A stretch of 64,000 bases of DNA, taken from the NCBI GenBank assembly GCA_002633025.1, contig NMRB01000207.1, positions 152,464 through 216,463 of the forward strand. Reading direction: 5' to 3'. Source of the stretch: Notospermus geniculatus. Taxonomy: Eukaryota > Nemertea > Pilidiophora > Heteronemertea > Lineidae. Shown piece by piece: positions 47,241-59,637 of this stretch (position 1 is its first letter; each line of letters begins with the position of its first letter). The notes under the pieces were generated by a model that was not told where the DNA came from, ran no database searches, and saw only the letters and a list, made by a program, of their open reading frames with translations. The position numbers were made by a program, and so were the translations under genes.

Positions 47241-48040
47241 TATGGCGCTCCAACGTGATCACAATTCAGTATTTACGACGTGTTATAATTATATATCCAC
47301 ACGTCGATATTTAATTATCACGCGTCGATATTGAATACCACACGTCGTTATTAAAAAGCCACGCGTCATATTTAGGAACCAGCCGTCATATTTAGGAACC
47401 ACACGTTATATTAAACATATCCACACGTCTTATTTGGCACAACCACACGTCGATATTGGTATCCACGTGTCATATTAGCGAAAAACAGACTTCGATATTT
47501 CGTTTCGATTACACATTTCACAGAACCACACGTCCGAATTAGGAGCCACGCGATATAATAAAGACCCATGTGTCATATTTAAAAACCACACGTTATAATT
47601 AAGATCCACACGTCGTATTTCGTTTGCCTAATGTTTGACATACGTGTGCGCCTCCCATCTTCACTTTCAGCCAATCACATTGTAGTTTACAAATGTGCTA
47701 AAATAACACACGTCGCTCCTCTTAATACGACGTGTTGATTTTAATTATAACGTGTGGGTTTTAAATATGACGCGTGGGTCTTTATTATATTGCGTGGCTC
47801 CTAATTCCGACGTGTGGTTCCGTGAAATGTGTAATCGAAATGAAATATCGAAGTCTGTTTTTTCGCTAATATGACGCGTGGATGCAAATATCAACGTGTG
47901 GATATGCTTATTATAACGTGTGGTTCCTAAATATGATGCGTGGCTTTTAATAATGACGCGTCATAATTAAATATCGACGTGTGGATATATAAATATAACA
48001 CGTCGTAAATACTGAATTCTGATCGCGTTGGAGCGCCATA
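47241..48040. mobile_element. Foldback element, unit 2, complete
   Basis: A near-identical second copy in the same orientation, from TATGGCGCTCCAACGTGATC to GATCGCGTTGGAGCGCCATA, with both termini present. It differs from unit 1 by scattered substitutions and small indels. The tandem head-to-tail arrangement with a shared, shortened terminus suggests duplication or recombination rather than two independent insertions. Confidence 0.75.
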
Positions 48041-49330
48041 TTTTTCTGCTTGTCAGCAGTGTTGTAAACGTTAAATGACTTGATCTCCAAAAATGGAAGT
48101 CATTTCTTCTAGTTAAGGTACGTATATGAATTCGATGAAAAGTGGCATAGACCCACCTTTTTGAAACAATATACTTTATTAGCTGATATATCAGAGCCAA
48201 TGTGGAGAGTAACTTAAATGTGGGCGCACCGCTTCAAATATCGTCCAATATCATCTCTTTTGTAATTAAATTACAACCTTCCATTTTGCATCCACCTATT
48301 GAGGTAGCAATAAGTGATGACTGAGTGTCGTCAATGCCTTGCCGATATCTGTTGCAAAATCGTTCCGAAATATATCGCCTTATGGCGCAGTATTTAATAA
48401 AGAACTTACAGTAAGTACATGTATACGCCTGTTGTACCGAAAGTAAGGAATGAGAGAACAATAATGCGAAATCATTCTTTGTGAAAGGAAAGTTAGAGCG
48501 ACATCATTTGGGGTGGGCCCAAATTTAGCTGATGGAACTGTTGAAAGACTTCATTAAATTTAATCTTACACTTTCCTGTTTTGTTAAGAATTGAGAGTCC
48601 TTTTGCACAACAGGAAGTCTAAAAGGTCTCTTTTGATGAATATCGCAATTCTGTAGTGGAATTTCGAGTGCAGCATTTCTTACTTGTAGACATTCTTTCC
48701 ATTTCACTAATCAACGTCGGTTGATTTTGCGCCGATTCTAGGATTCAATTTAAACTTTTCAACGACGGGATATACAGGAGTAGGAAAAAAAATTCTCATT
48801 TAGACGAAGCAACCACAAAACATAGCAACTACTTCGTAGTAGACTAAGAACCTGTCAGATCGTCCGTTATTGTTATAGTCAGAGAAAATGTCATCTAAAC
48901 TTTCTTTTTTCAGTGAAGAGGCATAAGCCTATAAAAGGTTATAAACAAAAGATCAAACATCGGAAATCGAAAAGAATTATGTTATTAACTTTCCAATGCG
49001 ACAAAATAGATATGCGATGATAAGTGACAACATGCGATTTTTTCCTGATAATCTTCCCTTCGGCTGTTATGGCTGATACCTTTTATCTTCTTGTATAGCT
49101 GTGTTTATTTGCTCATGCGTTAAGAATGTGAGAACCATTAATATTTCATGCTCAGAGAAACAAGTGATTACGATCTGACAGAATCGGGAAGTTTTTTTCT
49201 GGTATCTGCAACGTTTATGTGTCGGCCTTGTCCATTTGCAGCCTGTGTTGCTGCTGTTGACTTGACCACCCCAGTGGATACTCGCACTCATAAACAGACC
49301 TTGGTCCATGTGTCGATTGTAAGCCTGGTA
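48041..49330. other. Gene-free stretch
   Basis: No exon of the CCK-type receptor (TM1-TM2 would show a GNxLVI and an LAVSDL motif) and no other gene could be recognised on either strand. Confidence 0.4.
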
Positions 49331-49336
49331 TTAGTA

Positions 49337-49486
49337 GGGAGGTTTAGAAATCAAATGATAAACGTAAACGTTGACGACAACGTTATTTTCGTACGGGAAA
49401 TGCAATATAAAATCTGGTGAATGTGTAGTATGAAAAAATAACGTTGTCGTAAAGTTTACGTTTATCGTTTGATTTCTAAACCTCCC
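49337..49486. mobile_element. TA-flanked MITE, GGGAGGTTTAGAAATCAAA family
   Basis: 150 bases. The ends are the same as in 24541-24693, with TA on both sides (49335-49336, 49487-49488). The ACGTTGTCGTAAAGTTTACG inner arm is also shared with the copies at 17114 and 24541. Confidence 0.75.
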
Positions 49487-52060
49487 TAATACGTTACAGC
49501 CACCGAATGCTCAGCCTGTTTTTTTCACCTATGGCTATATGCTATGACTATGACTATATGCGGGCCAATTTATACCAAAACTTAACCTCTTTTTTTCGAA
49601 AACGAACTTCATCGAAAATTAGCGATTTCACGAATACACCGGCATATTCCCAGCATCATCAATTAAATTCCCCATCGCGAGGCTTGTTCTCTTAGTACCT
49701 CATTTCTTTTGATTTATTGTCGTGGTATTCGATCAAATCAGGCGGATGTCAAAAAGATATGAAACGTGTGTCAAAGACACGAACTTTTTTTCGGTCAATT
49801 CCTTTGATACAGAAGTCGAACATTTGTCTCGATTAGCAATTAGGAGAGGATCGTGTATGCCGATCAGTTTAATTAATCTCCGTCAGATGTTGTTAACTTT
49901 TTCGAAAACCACTATTGGAACTTAATGTTTTACGCTCGATTCAATTTCTACTTCTTGATTCGATCAATAATTCTCAATTAAGACTGATAGAAATCTAATT
50001 ATTTCTACTTTTAATCAATACGACGTTTATTATTCCCTTCCAATCCTTTCCAAAGATGAATGCGGAGCAATGGTGACTTAATCCGAGACGTAGTAACTGG
50101 AACATCTCACGGAAGGTACATTTTTGTTTCAAACAATTTTTTATTTTTTTTCTACTTGAAATCAATTATTTGCTCATTGAGTAATATTCTAGTCTCAATG
50201 CAAACATTTTGCTTCGACGTACTAGGTTTCCTCACTCGTACTTATCGCCATGATATCCAACATAGAGGAGCACAAAACCCGACACACAAAATGATAGTAA
50301 GCATAAACTTTAAAGTCGTCTCCGAATTTCACAAATTTTCAACCCCAACCAGAGTCTTCCTCAGGCACTAGAGATCCCAGAAATGAAATCACCAGGTTGT
50401 ACTTTAAATCAATACGCCTATGATTATTATTATCGTAAGCATCGTTTGGCCAGGTTGTACTTTAAGGTTGACTATTACTCGTTAACTTGACATCCATGTA
50501 TCAACATGTGCATTGCCCTGAATCTTGTTTGTTGAATTCGACAAACTTGATTCAGTTGAACAATGTTGCAAATCATTATGGCAGGCTATGAAGACACCGT
50601 CCGTTTTTGCTAATCACAATTTTTAAGCTTGAAAACAAAGAAGATGTAATTGAATACGTCTACTGAAGGTTTTCTTTGCTGCATAGCGTTTGGTTTTCAA
50701 CAGCAACAGCTCTATTGGTTTTTGGTTTCAGTCGGCCCCTGGATGGTATGTGGTAAGCTAGATGGGTAATTGACTTTCGGTCCTGTTAGAAATACGAGAC
50801 CGTGCGGAGCGATTTACTTGCACAGAATGCAGATATCCGATAAAGGCTGGGTGACTACATCACCACTTTGTACCAAATAACCTGTCCGTGCTTAGGAAAA
50901 CTAAGTGCTGTATCACTGTGCAACCAAGTCATGATTCCTCTGTTTCTTTCCAGTTTCCGCGGCAGTTTTCTTTGTATTGAGTCCTCCATAAAGAAAGTCG
51001 AATAACGCAGGTCATTTAGGGCGAAAAGCACGTCTTTGTCATGTTGTCTGCCACTACCCTTAAAAGCGTGTTAATTCAAAGAAGTTAAATGACTGTCTTT
51101 GGCATGTCCAACTGTAACCAAAATGGCACAACTGGTAATCATAAGGATTTATCAGCTAATTGGTCGTGAATCAAATGAGTAAGCAATGATTACCCTAGCT
51201 AATGATGATTATTGAGATGTTCCTGGGAAACAACGCAAAAAAACAACGGGAAATTGTTCCAATAAATACACTGTGTCCTACGAACGATGGCAAACGCCCA
51301 CATAGCGCGCTCCACCGCAGATTTTAGCATTTGATGTTTTCACCCTTCTTTTGATAATGATGGTGACTAACGAAAATGTACATGTATAAAACTAAATAAA
51401 TAACGCTTTTGTATTATACATTACTGTATGTAGAGGTGTATTTTGTGTTATTGGTAAAGCATCGAATATGCATTTCAGTCTGCAATACGTTCAGCAGGCC
51501 TGGTCTTTAACTTTTTTCTTTTAAGCTCAACCACACTTGGAAAATTGTCAGTGGCAATCAATATTTAATATCTTTTCAATATTGGATCACCACATCATAC
51601 TACTTATCCTGGTCCTATCATTAGCATCGAATATGCATTTCAGTCTGCAATAAGTTCAGCAGGCCTAGTCTTTAACTTTTTTCTTTTAAACTACTACAGT
51701 TGGAAAATTGTCAACGGCAGTTAATATTTCTTTTAATACTGGATCTTATTCACCATATCATATTACTTATTATCTTGTAACAAAGCGTCTGTTAAGATGT
51801 CAACGGTGATGGGAAAATACTTACTCTGTGTGTATTACATGTAGTTCTCAGACTACGGTATAAAAATTATCAGAAATATGCTCACAGTAGCAAAGTACAC
51901 AATGCACATGTAATAACAAACTATGATAAGATACAGATACATTTTTTGTAGATGTATAATACAAGCATAGAGTATACCTTTCGCATGCCAGTGGCAGATT
52001 ACTAGTATTGATAACAAAGGCTAACACGTTCCTCAAAGTTGATGTTCTGGCTGGAGTACA

Positions 52061-52276
52061 AAGGTCTGCCTACACTGGCAACATTTTTCCAACATTCAGA
52101 ATAACGACAACTTGTTGGACTAATGTTGTTCAACATGTTAAGAGGAAAACAGTTTCCACGATGTTTTTAAATGCTGCTATATTTTGTTGGCCAGTGTTTA
52201 CAAGGTCAAGTGATCGATTTGCTCAGGAATGTTGCTCAAATGTTGGAAAAAATGTTGCCAGTGTACACGCAGCTTA
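52061..52276. mobile_element. MITE with CTACACTGGCAACATTTTTC ends (copy 1)
   Basis: The left end AAGGTCTGCCTACACTGGCA and right end TGCCAGTGTACACGCAGCTT are inverted. The inner AACATTTTTCCAACATT arms also pair. The same element is at 55096-55311 in the second large copy, so it was present before the duplication or haplotype split. Confidence 0.65.
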
Positions 52277-52290
52277 ATGTGACGCTTCGA

Positions 52291-52405
52291 GTCGTATTTT
52301 AGAACGTTCCTTAACGTTAAGGTCGACCTTAAGTCTATTGTAAAACCAACGAGAACAATAGATTTAAGGTGGACCTTAATGTTAAGGAACGTTCTAAAAT
52401 ACGGC
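52291..52405. mobile_element. Hairpin with GTATTTTAGAACGTTCC ends (copy 1)
   Basis: The arms GTCGTATTTTAGAACGTTCC and GGAACGTTCTAAAATACGGC pair and continue through TTAACGTTAAGGTCGACCTTAA with few mismatches, leaving a ~20-base loop. It lies 14 bases after the MITE at 52061-52276. Confidence 0.7.
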
Positions 52406-55095
52406 CCATTGTCTGCAAAATCACACTGGCATTATCTCGCACCGATACTTATTCTTTGCTTTGGTTGGGGCGGAGGGAGGAGATGCGTCTCTGAGNACTA
52501 TTGGAACTTAATGTTTTACGCTCGATTCAATTTCTACTTCTTGATGCGATCAATAATTCTCAATTAAGACTGATAGAAATCTAATTATTTCTACTTTTAA
52601 TCAATACGACGTTTATTATTCCCTTCCAATCCTTTCCAAAGATGAATGCGGAGCAATGGTGACTTAATCCGAGACGTAGGAACTGGAACATCTCACGGAA
52701 GGTACATTTTTGTTTCAAACAATTTTTTATTTTTTTTCTACTTGAAATCAATTATTTGCTCATTGAGTAATATTCTAGTCTCAATGCAAAAATTTTGCTT
52801 CGACGTACTAGGTTTCCTCACTCGTACTTATCGCCATGATATCCAACATAGAGGAGCACAAAAACCGACACACAAAATGATAGTAAGCATAAACTTTAAA
52901 GTCGTCTCCGAATTTCACAAAATATTTTCGACCCCAACCAGGGTCTTCCTCAGGCACTAGAGACCCCAGAAGTGAAATCACCAGATTGTACTTTAAGTAC
53001 CATCAATACGCCTATGCTTATTATTATCGTAAGCATCGTTTGGCCAGGTTGTACTTTAAGGTTGACTATTACTCGTTAACTTGACATCCATGTATCAAGA
53101 ACATGTGCATTGCCCTGAAACTTGTTTGTTGAATTCGACAAACTTGATTCAGTTGAACAATGTTGCAAATCATTATGGCAGGCTATGAAGACACCGTCCG
53201 TTTTTGCTAATCACAATTTTTAAGCTTGAAAACAAAGAAGATGGAATTGAATACGTCTACTGAAGGTTTTCTTTCTGCATAGCGTTTGGTTTTCAACAGC
53301 AACAGCTCTATTGGTTTTTGGTTTCAGTCGGCCCCTGGATGGTATGTGGTAAGCTAGATGGGTAATTGACTTTCGGTCCTGTTAGAAATACGAGACCGTG
53401 CGGAGCGATTTACTTGCACAGAATGCAGATATCCGATAAAGGCTGGGTGACTACATCACCACTTTGTACCAAATAACCTGCCCGTGCTTAGGAAAACTAA
53501 GTGCTGCATTGCTGTGCAAACAAGTCACGATTCCTCTGTTTCTTTCCAGTTTCCGCGGCAGTTTTCTTTGTATTGAGTCCTCCATATAAAGAAAGTCGAA
53601 TAACGCAGGTCATTTAGGGCGAAAAGCACGTCTTTGTCTGCCACTACCCTTAAAAGCGTGTTAGCCTTAATTCAAAGGAGTTAAATGACTGTCTTTGGCA
53701 TGCCCAACTGTAACCAAAATGGCACAACTGGTAATCATAAGGATTTATCAGCTAATTGGTCGTGAATCAAATGAGTAAGCAATGATTACCCTAGCTAATG
53801 ATGATTATTGAGATGTTCCTGGGAAACAACGCAAAAAAACAACGGGAAATTGTTCCAATAAATACACTGTGTCTTACGAACGATGGCAAACGCCCACATA
53901 GCGCGCTCCACCGCAGATTTTTGCATTTGATGTTTTCAGTCTTTTGATAATGGTGGTGACTAACGAATGTACATGTATAAAACTAAATAAATAACGCTTT
54001 TGCATTATACATTACAGTAGAGGTGTATTTTGTGTTACTGGTAAGCATCCAATATGCATTCCAGTCTGCAATAAGTTCAGCAGGCCTACATGTAGTCTTT
54101 AACGTTTTTCTTTGGGGCTCAACCACACTTGGAAAATTGTCAACGGCAATTAATATTTAATATCTTTTCAATATTAAATCACCACGTGACATTTTAATAA
54201 AATGTATACTACTTATCCTGGTCCTATCATTAGTATCGAATATGCATTTCAGTCTGCAATAAGTTCAGCAGGCCTAGTCTTTAACTTTTTTCTTTTAAAC
54301 TACTACAGTTGGAAAATTGTCAACGGCAGTTAATATTTAATATCTTTTAATACTGGATCTTATTCACCATATCATATTACTTATCCTGGTCCTATCATTA
54401 GCGAACAAGTTGAAATCGCAAATGATTCGTTCAATCTGAGTACGACTTATTCTTGTAATCGTCTGGAAAAAATACCGTGGAGAAAACTCGTATTGCCGAT
54501 AGAAAAAGACGTTTTCTTTCAGCATCGATATCTAAACACCTCCGCTCCACTGCGGCCTTTTGTATTGATGCTAGGGCGACATTCTTAATCGGTTATGTAG
54601 AGCCGTTAGAGGGAAGTAAGTGGGGCTAAGAAGACCACAATAGCAGGAGTGCTTTGGTTTTCACTTAGGAGAACAGGATCATGTTTTGTGTCAGAAACAC
54701 TGTTTGCAGTAAAAAGATACGAGGGATGTATATTATCTTGCTACTCAGTAAAAAATGTCCACAGCCGATAGCCATTAGGTCATGCTACTGCTGCTCTTAG
54801 GTATCTTGTAACAAAGCGTCTGTTAAGATGTCAACGGTGATGGGAAAATACTTACTCTGTGTGTATTACATGTAGTTCTCAGACTACGGTATAAGAAATT
54901 ATCAGAAATATGCTCACAGTAGCAAAGTACACAATGCATGCACATGTAATAACAAACGATGATCAGATACAGATACATTTTTTGTAGATGTATAATACAA
55001 GCATAGAGTATACATGTACAGTTCGCATGCCAGTGGCAGATTACTAGTATTGATGCTAACACGTTCCTCAAAGTTGATGTTCTGGCTGGAGTACA

Positions 55096-55311
55096 AAGGT
55101 CTGCCTACACTGGCAACATTTTTCCAACATTCAGAATAACGGCAACTTGTTGGACAAATGTTTTTCAATGTGTTAAGAGGAAAACAGTTACCAAGATGTT
55201 TTTAAATGCTGCTATATTTTGTTGGCCAGTGTTTACAAGGTTAAGTGATCGATTTGCTCAGGAATGTTGCTCAAATGTTGGAAAAAATGTTGCCAGTGTA
55301 CACGCAGCTTA
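55096..55311. mobile_element. MITE with CTACACTGGCAACATTTTTC ends (copy 2)
   Basis: Equivalent of 52061-52276 within the second large copy, with a few substitutions. Confidence 0.65.
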
Positions 55312-55325
55312 ATGTGACGCTTCGA

Positions 55326-55440
55326 GTCGTATTTTAGAACGTTCCTTAACGTTAAGGTCGACCTTAAGTCTATTGTAAAACCAACAAGAACAATAGATTT
55401 AAGGTGGACCTTAATGTTAAGGAACGTTCTAAAATACGGC
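55326..55440. mobile_element. Hairpin with GTATTTTAGAACGTTCC ends (copy 2)
   Basis: Equivalent of 52291-52405 within the second large copy. The stem is unchanged; one substitution is visible in the loop region. Confidence 0.7.
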
Positions 55441-55817
55441 CCATTGTCTGCAAAATCACACTGGCATCTCGCACCGATACTTATTTTTTGCTTTGGTTGG
55501 GGCGGAGGGAGGGGATGCGTCTNGCTTGGCTGCAAGTGTTTGGAGATATCCGAGAGTGAATTCGTAGCTTCTTAGAAAATTTCCGCCTTGTTATTCGAGC
55601 AGGGGAACACACTTATTTGAATGAACTCTGTTCTTTTATTGGATTGAAAGCTATGTCGAATTGAATTTGACCCAGGTCAGTAAGTCTCAATAGTAATCGA
55701 GATGATGCTTTATAAAGTAAACCAATTACGTTATTGATCGGAAGTAGAGCCAGGGCTACGCCTCAGGCTCCTCCAACTTCGCTAGAATTAATCCTTGTCA
55801 CTTTAGAATGAGTTTGA

Positions 55818-57850
55818 TTAAAATCGAAGTTGTCGAGGCCTTAAGAGGCCAAAGTATGACTGGAGATCAGTCGTGCAAAACCTTTTCACTGACTGATTGC
55901 GCCGTATTGCATTTATAATCACTGGATCAGATGGAGGAATAGGGAATGCACGCGAGAGAGTCAATGTGGCGTCAGCATTGGTGACGTGATCCGGAAGATG
56001 GAACGTTATCAATGACACAAGGTTATCGCGGTCACTGCCAACGGAAATTGAAGATATCACATCAACGGAAATCACACTGGATATAGAAACGGAGACAAAT
56101 GATCAGCTGGGAAGAAGTTGTCCACCTAACGCTAAAGAAATGACTACGTGTACGCCAAACGTCAGGATGCATGTGTCGGTTCCAGTAGCTTCCTTTTCGG
56201 CGACGGAAGAGATTGTCAACTGACGTAATTGTAGAAAAAAAGGAGTGTACCTGTAATAATGCGCAATCATCTTCTACACTTTTTCGCCACGTACAATTTA
56301 GTTCATATAACCATGTTTGGCGAAAACAATAAGCTTCTTGCTCAGGAGGTGCAAAACCAGACTGCAATTTTTTACGCCCATATGTTCCAGGCATTATCCG
56401 ACAAAGAAATGAAACCAAAAACAACAGCAAAACAGTACGACTTTTTCGGAGAACAACTTTCTATCGGCTGCAGTTGCATCAGGGAGTAGCTAAAACATTA
56501 CCGGACACCATAGAAATGCGAGTAGGTGTAAAAGAATTCCAGCCAACACAGTCGGAACACATGCCGAACAGGCTAATGCGACAACATGCAACGAAAGAAT
56601 TACCAGATTCTCTGTGTTGCCGGGCCAGATGTCGCCACATCTGGGGATAACCTCGGAGCACCTTTCGAAAAATGAGTGAAGAAGCAAAAGCCAATCTGAT
56701 ATAATCTTGGACATTATTTTCAACGTTAGTGGAAGGAAGAAAAGGAAAAGTAGTTCACCATCTGATTATCTTTTTACAATGTTTAGTTATTTGTTTTTGA
56801 AAAAGCTAAGGGGAAAAGAACTTTGGTCCAGACTGAGAGGTAGAATAGGCCATTCATGTACATGTAGTAACAGCCGTATCAGTTCCGTCCTACGTCATAT
56901 GAGCCAAATATATATACCTCATGTGGGGCCTAATCTACAACTTATTTGCACTAACATCGCCCCTCGTGTGTAATCAGAATTCTTGTCTCATCGAAAATAT
57001 TCGTGATGCGACGATCACTCAATGAGACTCTAACCTCAGCGGACACGGTGTATTCAAATGGAATATCACGCCGTGGAGGATATAATCGTTATTAGATTTA
57101 GCTTAGAAATCAAGTTGGGATTGATCGAATGAATTAAACATTATTATTCATGGCTTTTAAAGTAGTATTCGCCAACATTAACAGATTACAGACTATCAAT
57201 ACACGATAGCGTCTTCTTAAGTGCTTTTAGATGTCGCAATGAGTATAGGGCTAACAATCTACTAATGTGAGAGAAAGGGTGCGATTAGCATTCCAAGTGA
57301 CATGCAGAATTCCTTCCTGATGTCAACTTGCTTTTTGTTTGAGTGACAGCAAGTGCTACGAACTGTGGTTTACATAGGGTAAGATTGGCTTAAATCATGT
57401 CAGCAGTCCGACATGCAGCATGTCGAAATTTGGAATCGAACATGCTCTCGTGTAATTCAGAAGATATAATAACATCGCCTAATATCACTTCGAAAATTAA
57501 TCTGACGTTCGCCACTGGCCAGCGTATCCAATGCCCGAAAGGCAATGCTTTTACTTCTCTCGCATTGTCACTATTCGTTATCGATTGGTCACTCTGGAAT
57601 AACCGTTGTGATTGCGGTCAGAAATGGAATTGGTTGATATGCCAATATAATGATCGTTCATCCTACCAGGTGGTATTTTATATCTGGATATAATAACTCA
57701 CGGAATTGGACGCGGACAGTTCATTAGAAAATTACTCATTCTCTTACAGCTTACGGAAACATAGTCCATAATATCTGTTATCATTTTATACCGTCACCTA
57801 TTCTTGGACTGTAGGCTTACGATCAATTTATTGGCTGTAGCCATAAATTG
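55818..57850. other. Unassigned region with overlapping short open frames
   Basis: On the minus strand, 56490-56723 contains a hydrophobic stretch (VVALACSACVPTVLAGILLH), and other frames are open at 55818-56430. They lie in different frames with no convincing splice chain between them. No family was recognised, so no gene is called. A receptor N-terminal exon was considered here and not supported. Confidence 0.3.
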
Positions 57851-57873
57851 TTTTCTTATATCAGTCTGTGGTG

Positions 57874-58247
57874 TAACTATATTTACTGGGTCGACCACCT
57901 TGAAAAAATCAGCTTTCCCAAAATGATTCAAGAACATGTCCGTATATCCTCGATATCTGTAAAGTTACATGTACATGTATCTACTGATCGTATTTGCATG
58001 TTGGTTTTCAGCTCTAAGGCCCGTATGCACCAACACCAGATTAGCCCCAATTCGGCTTAAGTCCAACTTAAGCTTGAGCTTAAATTTTGATCCCATTGCA
58101 CCAATCATAGTAACTATATTTACTGGGTCGACCACCTTGAAAAAATCAGCTTTCCCAAAATGATTCAAGAACATGTCCGTATATCCTCGATATCTGTAAA
58201 GTTACATGTATCTACTGATCGTATTTGCATGTTGGTTTTCAGCTCTA
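57874..58247 (+). repeat. Direct repeat of ~140 bases separated by 94 bases
   Basis: 57874-58016 and 58111-58247 are nearly identical (TAACTATATTTACTGGGTCG ... GTTGGTTTTCAGCTCTA); the first copy has six extra bases in its ACATGT run. The 94 bases between start GGCCCGTATGCACCAACACC and resemble half of a GGGCC-type hairpin element. The arrangement could be a local duplication or an unmerged overlap. Confidence 0.75.
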
Positions 58248-58775
58248 GATGATGAAAATCCAATATTTTGTTTTTTGGGGGTGGGGGGGGGCATAATGTA
58301 GGTTAGAAAATATCAAAGGCATTCGTGAAAAAACCAAAGTATATGGAATGCTATATATCGGCTGTCCTCTGCTGTACTTTGCGGGATTCGATTCGCAAAA
58401 GGACAATAACCTGGCTGAAATCGATTCTTGAACTGAATCCACACCGCTCCTTTCTACTCTTAGACATCCGAGTTCCTAAATAGGCTAGAATTGAGTTTTT
58501 TGAATACAAACTGCTTCAAAGAGGGAATAGCTTTGAACTCTATTATGTAGACAAACTGTCGCAGTAATGATGAAAAAGTGTTCAACACAAATTCAATAAA
58601 TTTGCGGAAACTCGCTTAGAGGATCTGGTGCTGGCAGACGTCTTTTTAATGTCTAGAAAGAAAAACGTCGTCTGTTTTTCTCATCCCTATTCAAGCCATG
58701 AATAGGAAGGGATTTTTTCCAAGTAACTTTAAAGTGCAAAGTCAGAAAGGCACTACGTTCCTTCTTAGACATACT

Positions 58776-58902
58776 GGGTCGTATTCATAAAGCAGTTCTA
58801 TCTTTAGAACCGACTTAGGCCGGTTCCAAGTATCGTCAACCACTGTACGGGGAATCGGCCTAAGACGGTTCTAACGACAGAACCGCTTTATGAATACGAC
58901 CC
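58776..58902. mobile_element. Hairpin with GGGTCGTATTCATAAAGC ends
   Basis: The ends GGGTCGTATTCATAAAGC and GCTTTATGAATACGACCC are exact inverted repeats. The inner arms (AGAACCGACTTAGGCCG with CGGCCTAAGACGGTTCT) pair with few mismatches. This is the clearest member of the TATTCATAAA hairpin group. Confidence 0.75.
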
Positions 58903-59110
58903 ACACTGTACTGTAAAATCTCGAGAGTAGGTCGATGTACTATTGTATCGCGCCCCAACCTCATCGTTATGGTCATGAATACTAGTAGCTTAAAATCTTA
59001 GGGCCATTAAAAGGTATTGAAGGGTTACGGGTGTACAACTTTTCATATTTCAGTATTTCAGACTGAAGGCACCTTCATGAATGGCCCATAATATATCTGT
59101 ATAATCAGTT

Positions 59111-59322
59111 AAAGGGCCACGGTATTGCTACTTTTTCTCGACAGCCGGCGCCACTGTGCCACTCTGCAACCCAGGGACTTACAACTGCGTTGTCGGCGAA
59201 TTGATCCGATTTACTACGTACATTTTGTAATGCATTTTTGTAGTTCGTTTTGCTGCCGCTAGGTGGCTCCCTCTACGTCGGTAGTCAAATAACGCTTTAG
59301 AGATCCAATACCGTGCTCCTTT
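59111..59322 (+). mobile_element. Element with AAAGGGCCACGGTATTG ends (copy A)
   Basis: The left AAAGGGCCACGGTATTG and right CAATACCGTGCTCCTTT are imperfect 17-base inverted ends. The body contains CTCGACAGCCGGCGCCACTG and GCTAGGTGGCTCCCTCTACG. The same element lies in opposite orientation at 59638-59838 and in part at 28770-28925. Confidence 0.75.
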
Positions 59323-59637
59323 AATTTTGATTTAATTTGAATATACAAATGGATCCCTCTAGGTTTTGGTAGTCGCAGATGGTTTTTACGAAACAGAGCA
59401 TATTGACAATACAGCAGTAGTGTATTTTAAACACTTTAGTAGAGCTCTGGCTCCAACAATTCATTATGTGTATAATTTTCCTATGTGTATAATTTTCCTA
59501 TTCCTTCTACTCTCACCAGAGGTAATTCACAACATCAGATTTCCCACTGGCCGATGAAAAGTGTGATTGAAATTTCATTGGTCTCTCAAGTGTGGCCTCT
59601 CGTGGGAAACTAATAGATGTATGATAATATCAAGTTT

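Larger units (their letters stand above)
49911..52495 (+). repeat. Large duplicated segment, copy 1
   Basis: This 2.6 kb sequence recurs in the same order at 52497-55522 with scattered substitutions and indels. A single N (52496) lies exactly at the junction and another (55523) at the end of copy 2. Copy 1 lacks a ~430-base stretch present in copy 2 (54383-54808). Inside, a CATTTCAGTCTGCAATA-containing unit of ~160 bases is tandemly repeated (from about 51463 and 51625). No gene is supported. Confidence 0.85.
52497..55522 (+). repeat. Large duplicated segment, copy 2
   Basis: The second copy of 49911-52495, 3.0 kb long, bounded by Ns at 52496 and 55523. It carries an additional ~430 bases (54383-54808). 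The divergence looks like allelic variation, so this may be the other haplotype placed in tandem rather than a real duplication. Confidence 0.85.

Noticed and set aside
49148-49420. 90-codon + strand open frame
   Set aside because: It runs into the TA-flanked MITE at 49337, shows no family and has no splice or start context.
56259-56489. 76-codon + strand open frame
   Set aside because: It is charged and plausible in composition but has no recognisable domain, no splice partners and overlaps open minus-strand frames.
56490-56723. Hydrophobic open frame on the minus strand as a receptor N-terminal or TM1 exon
   Set aside because: It lacks the GNxLVI and LAVSDL motifs of a CCK-type receptor, and neighbouring frames do not join in phase.
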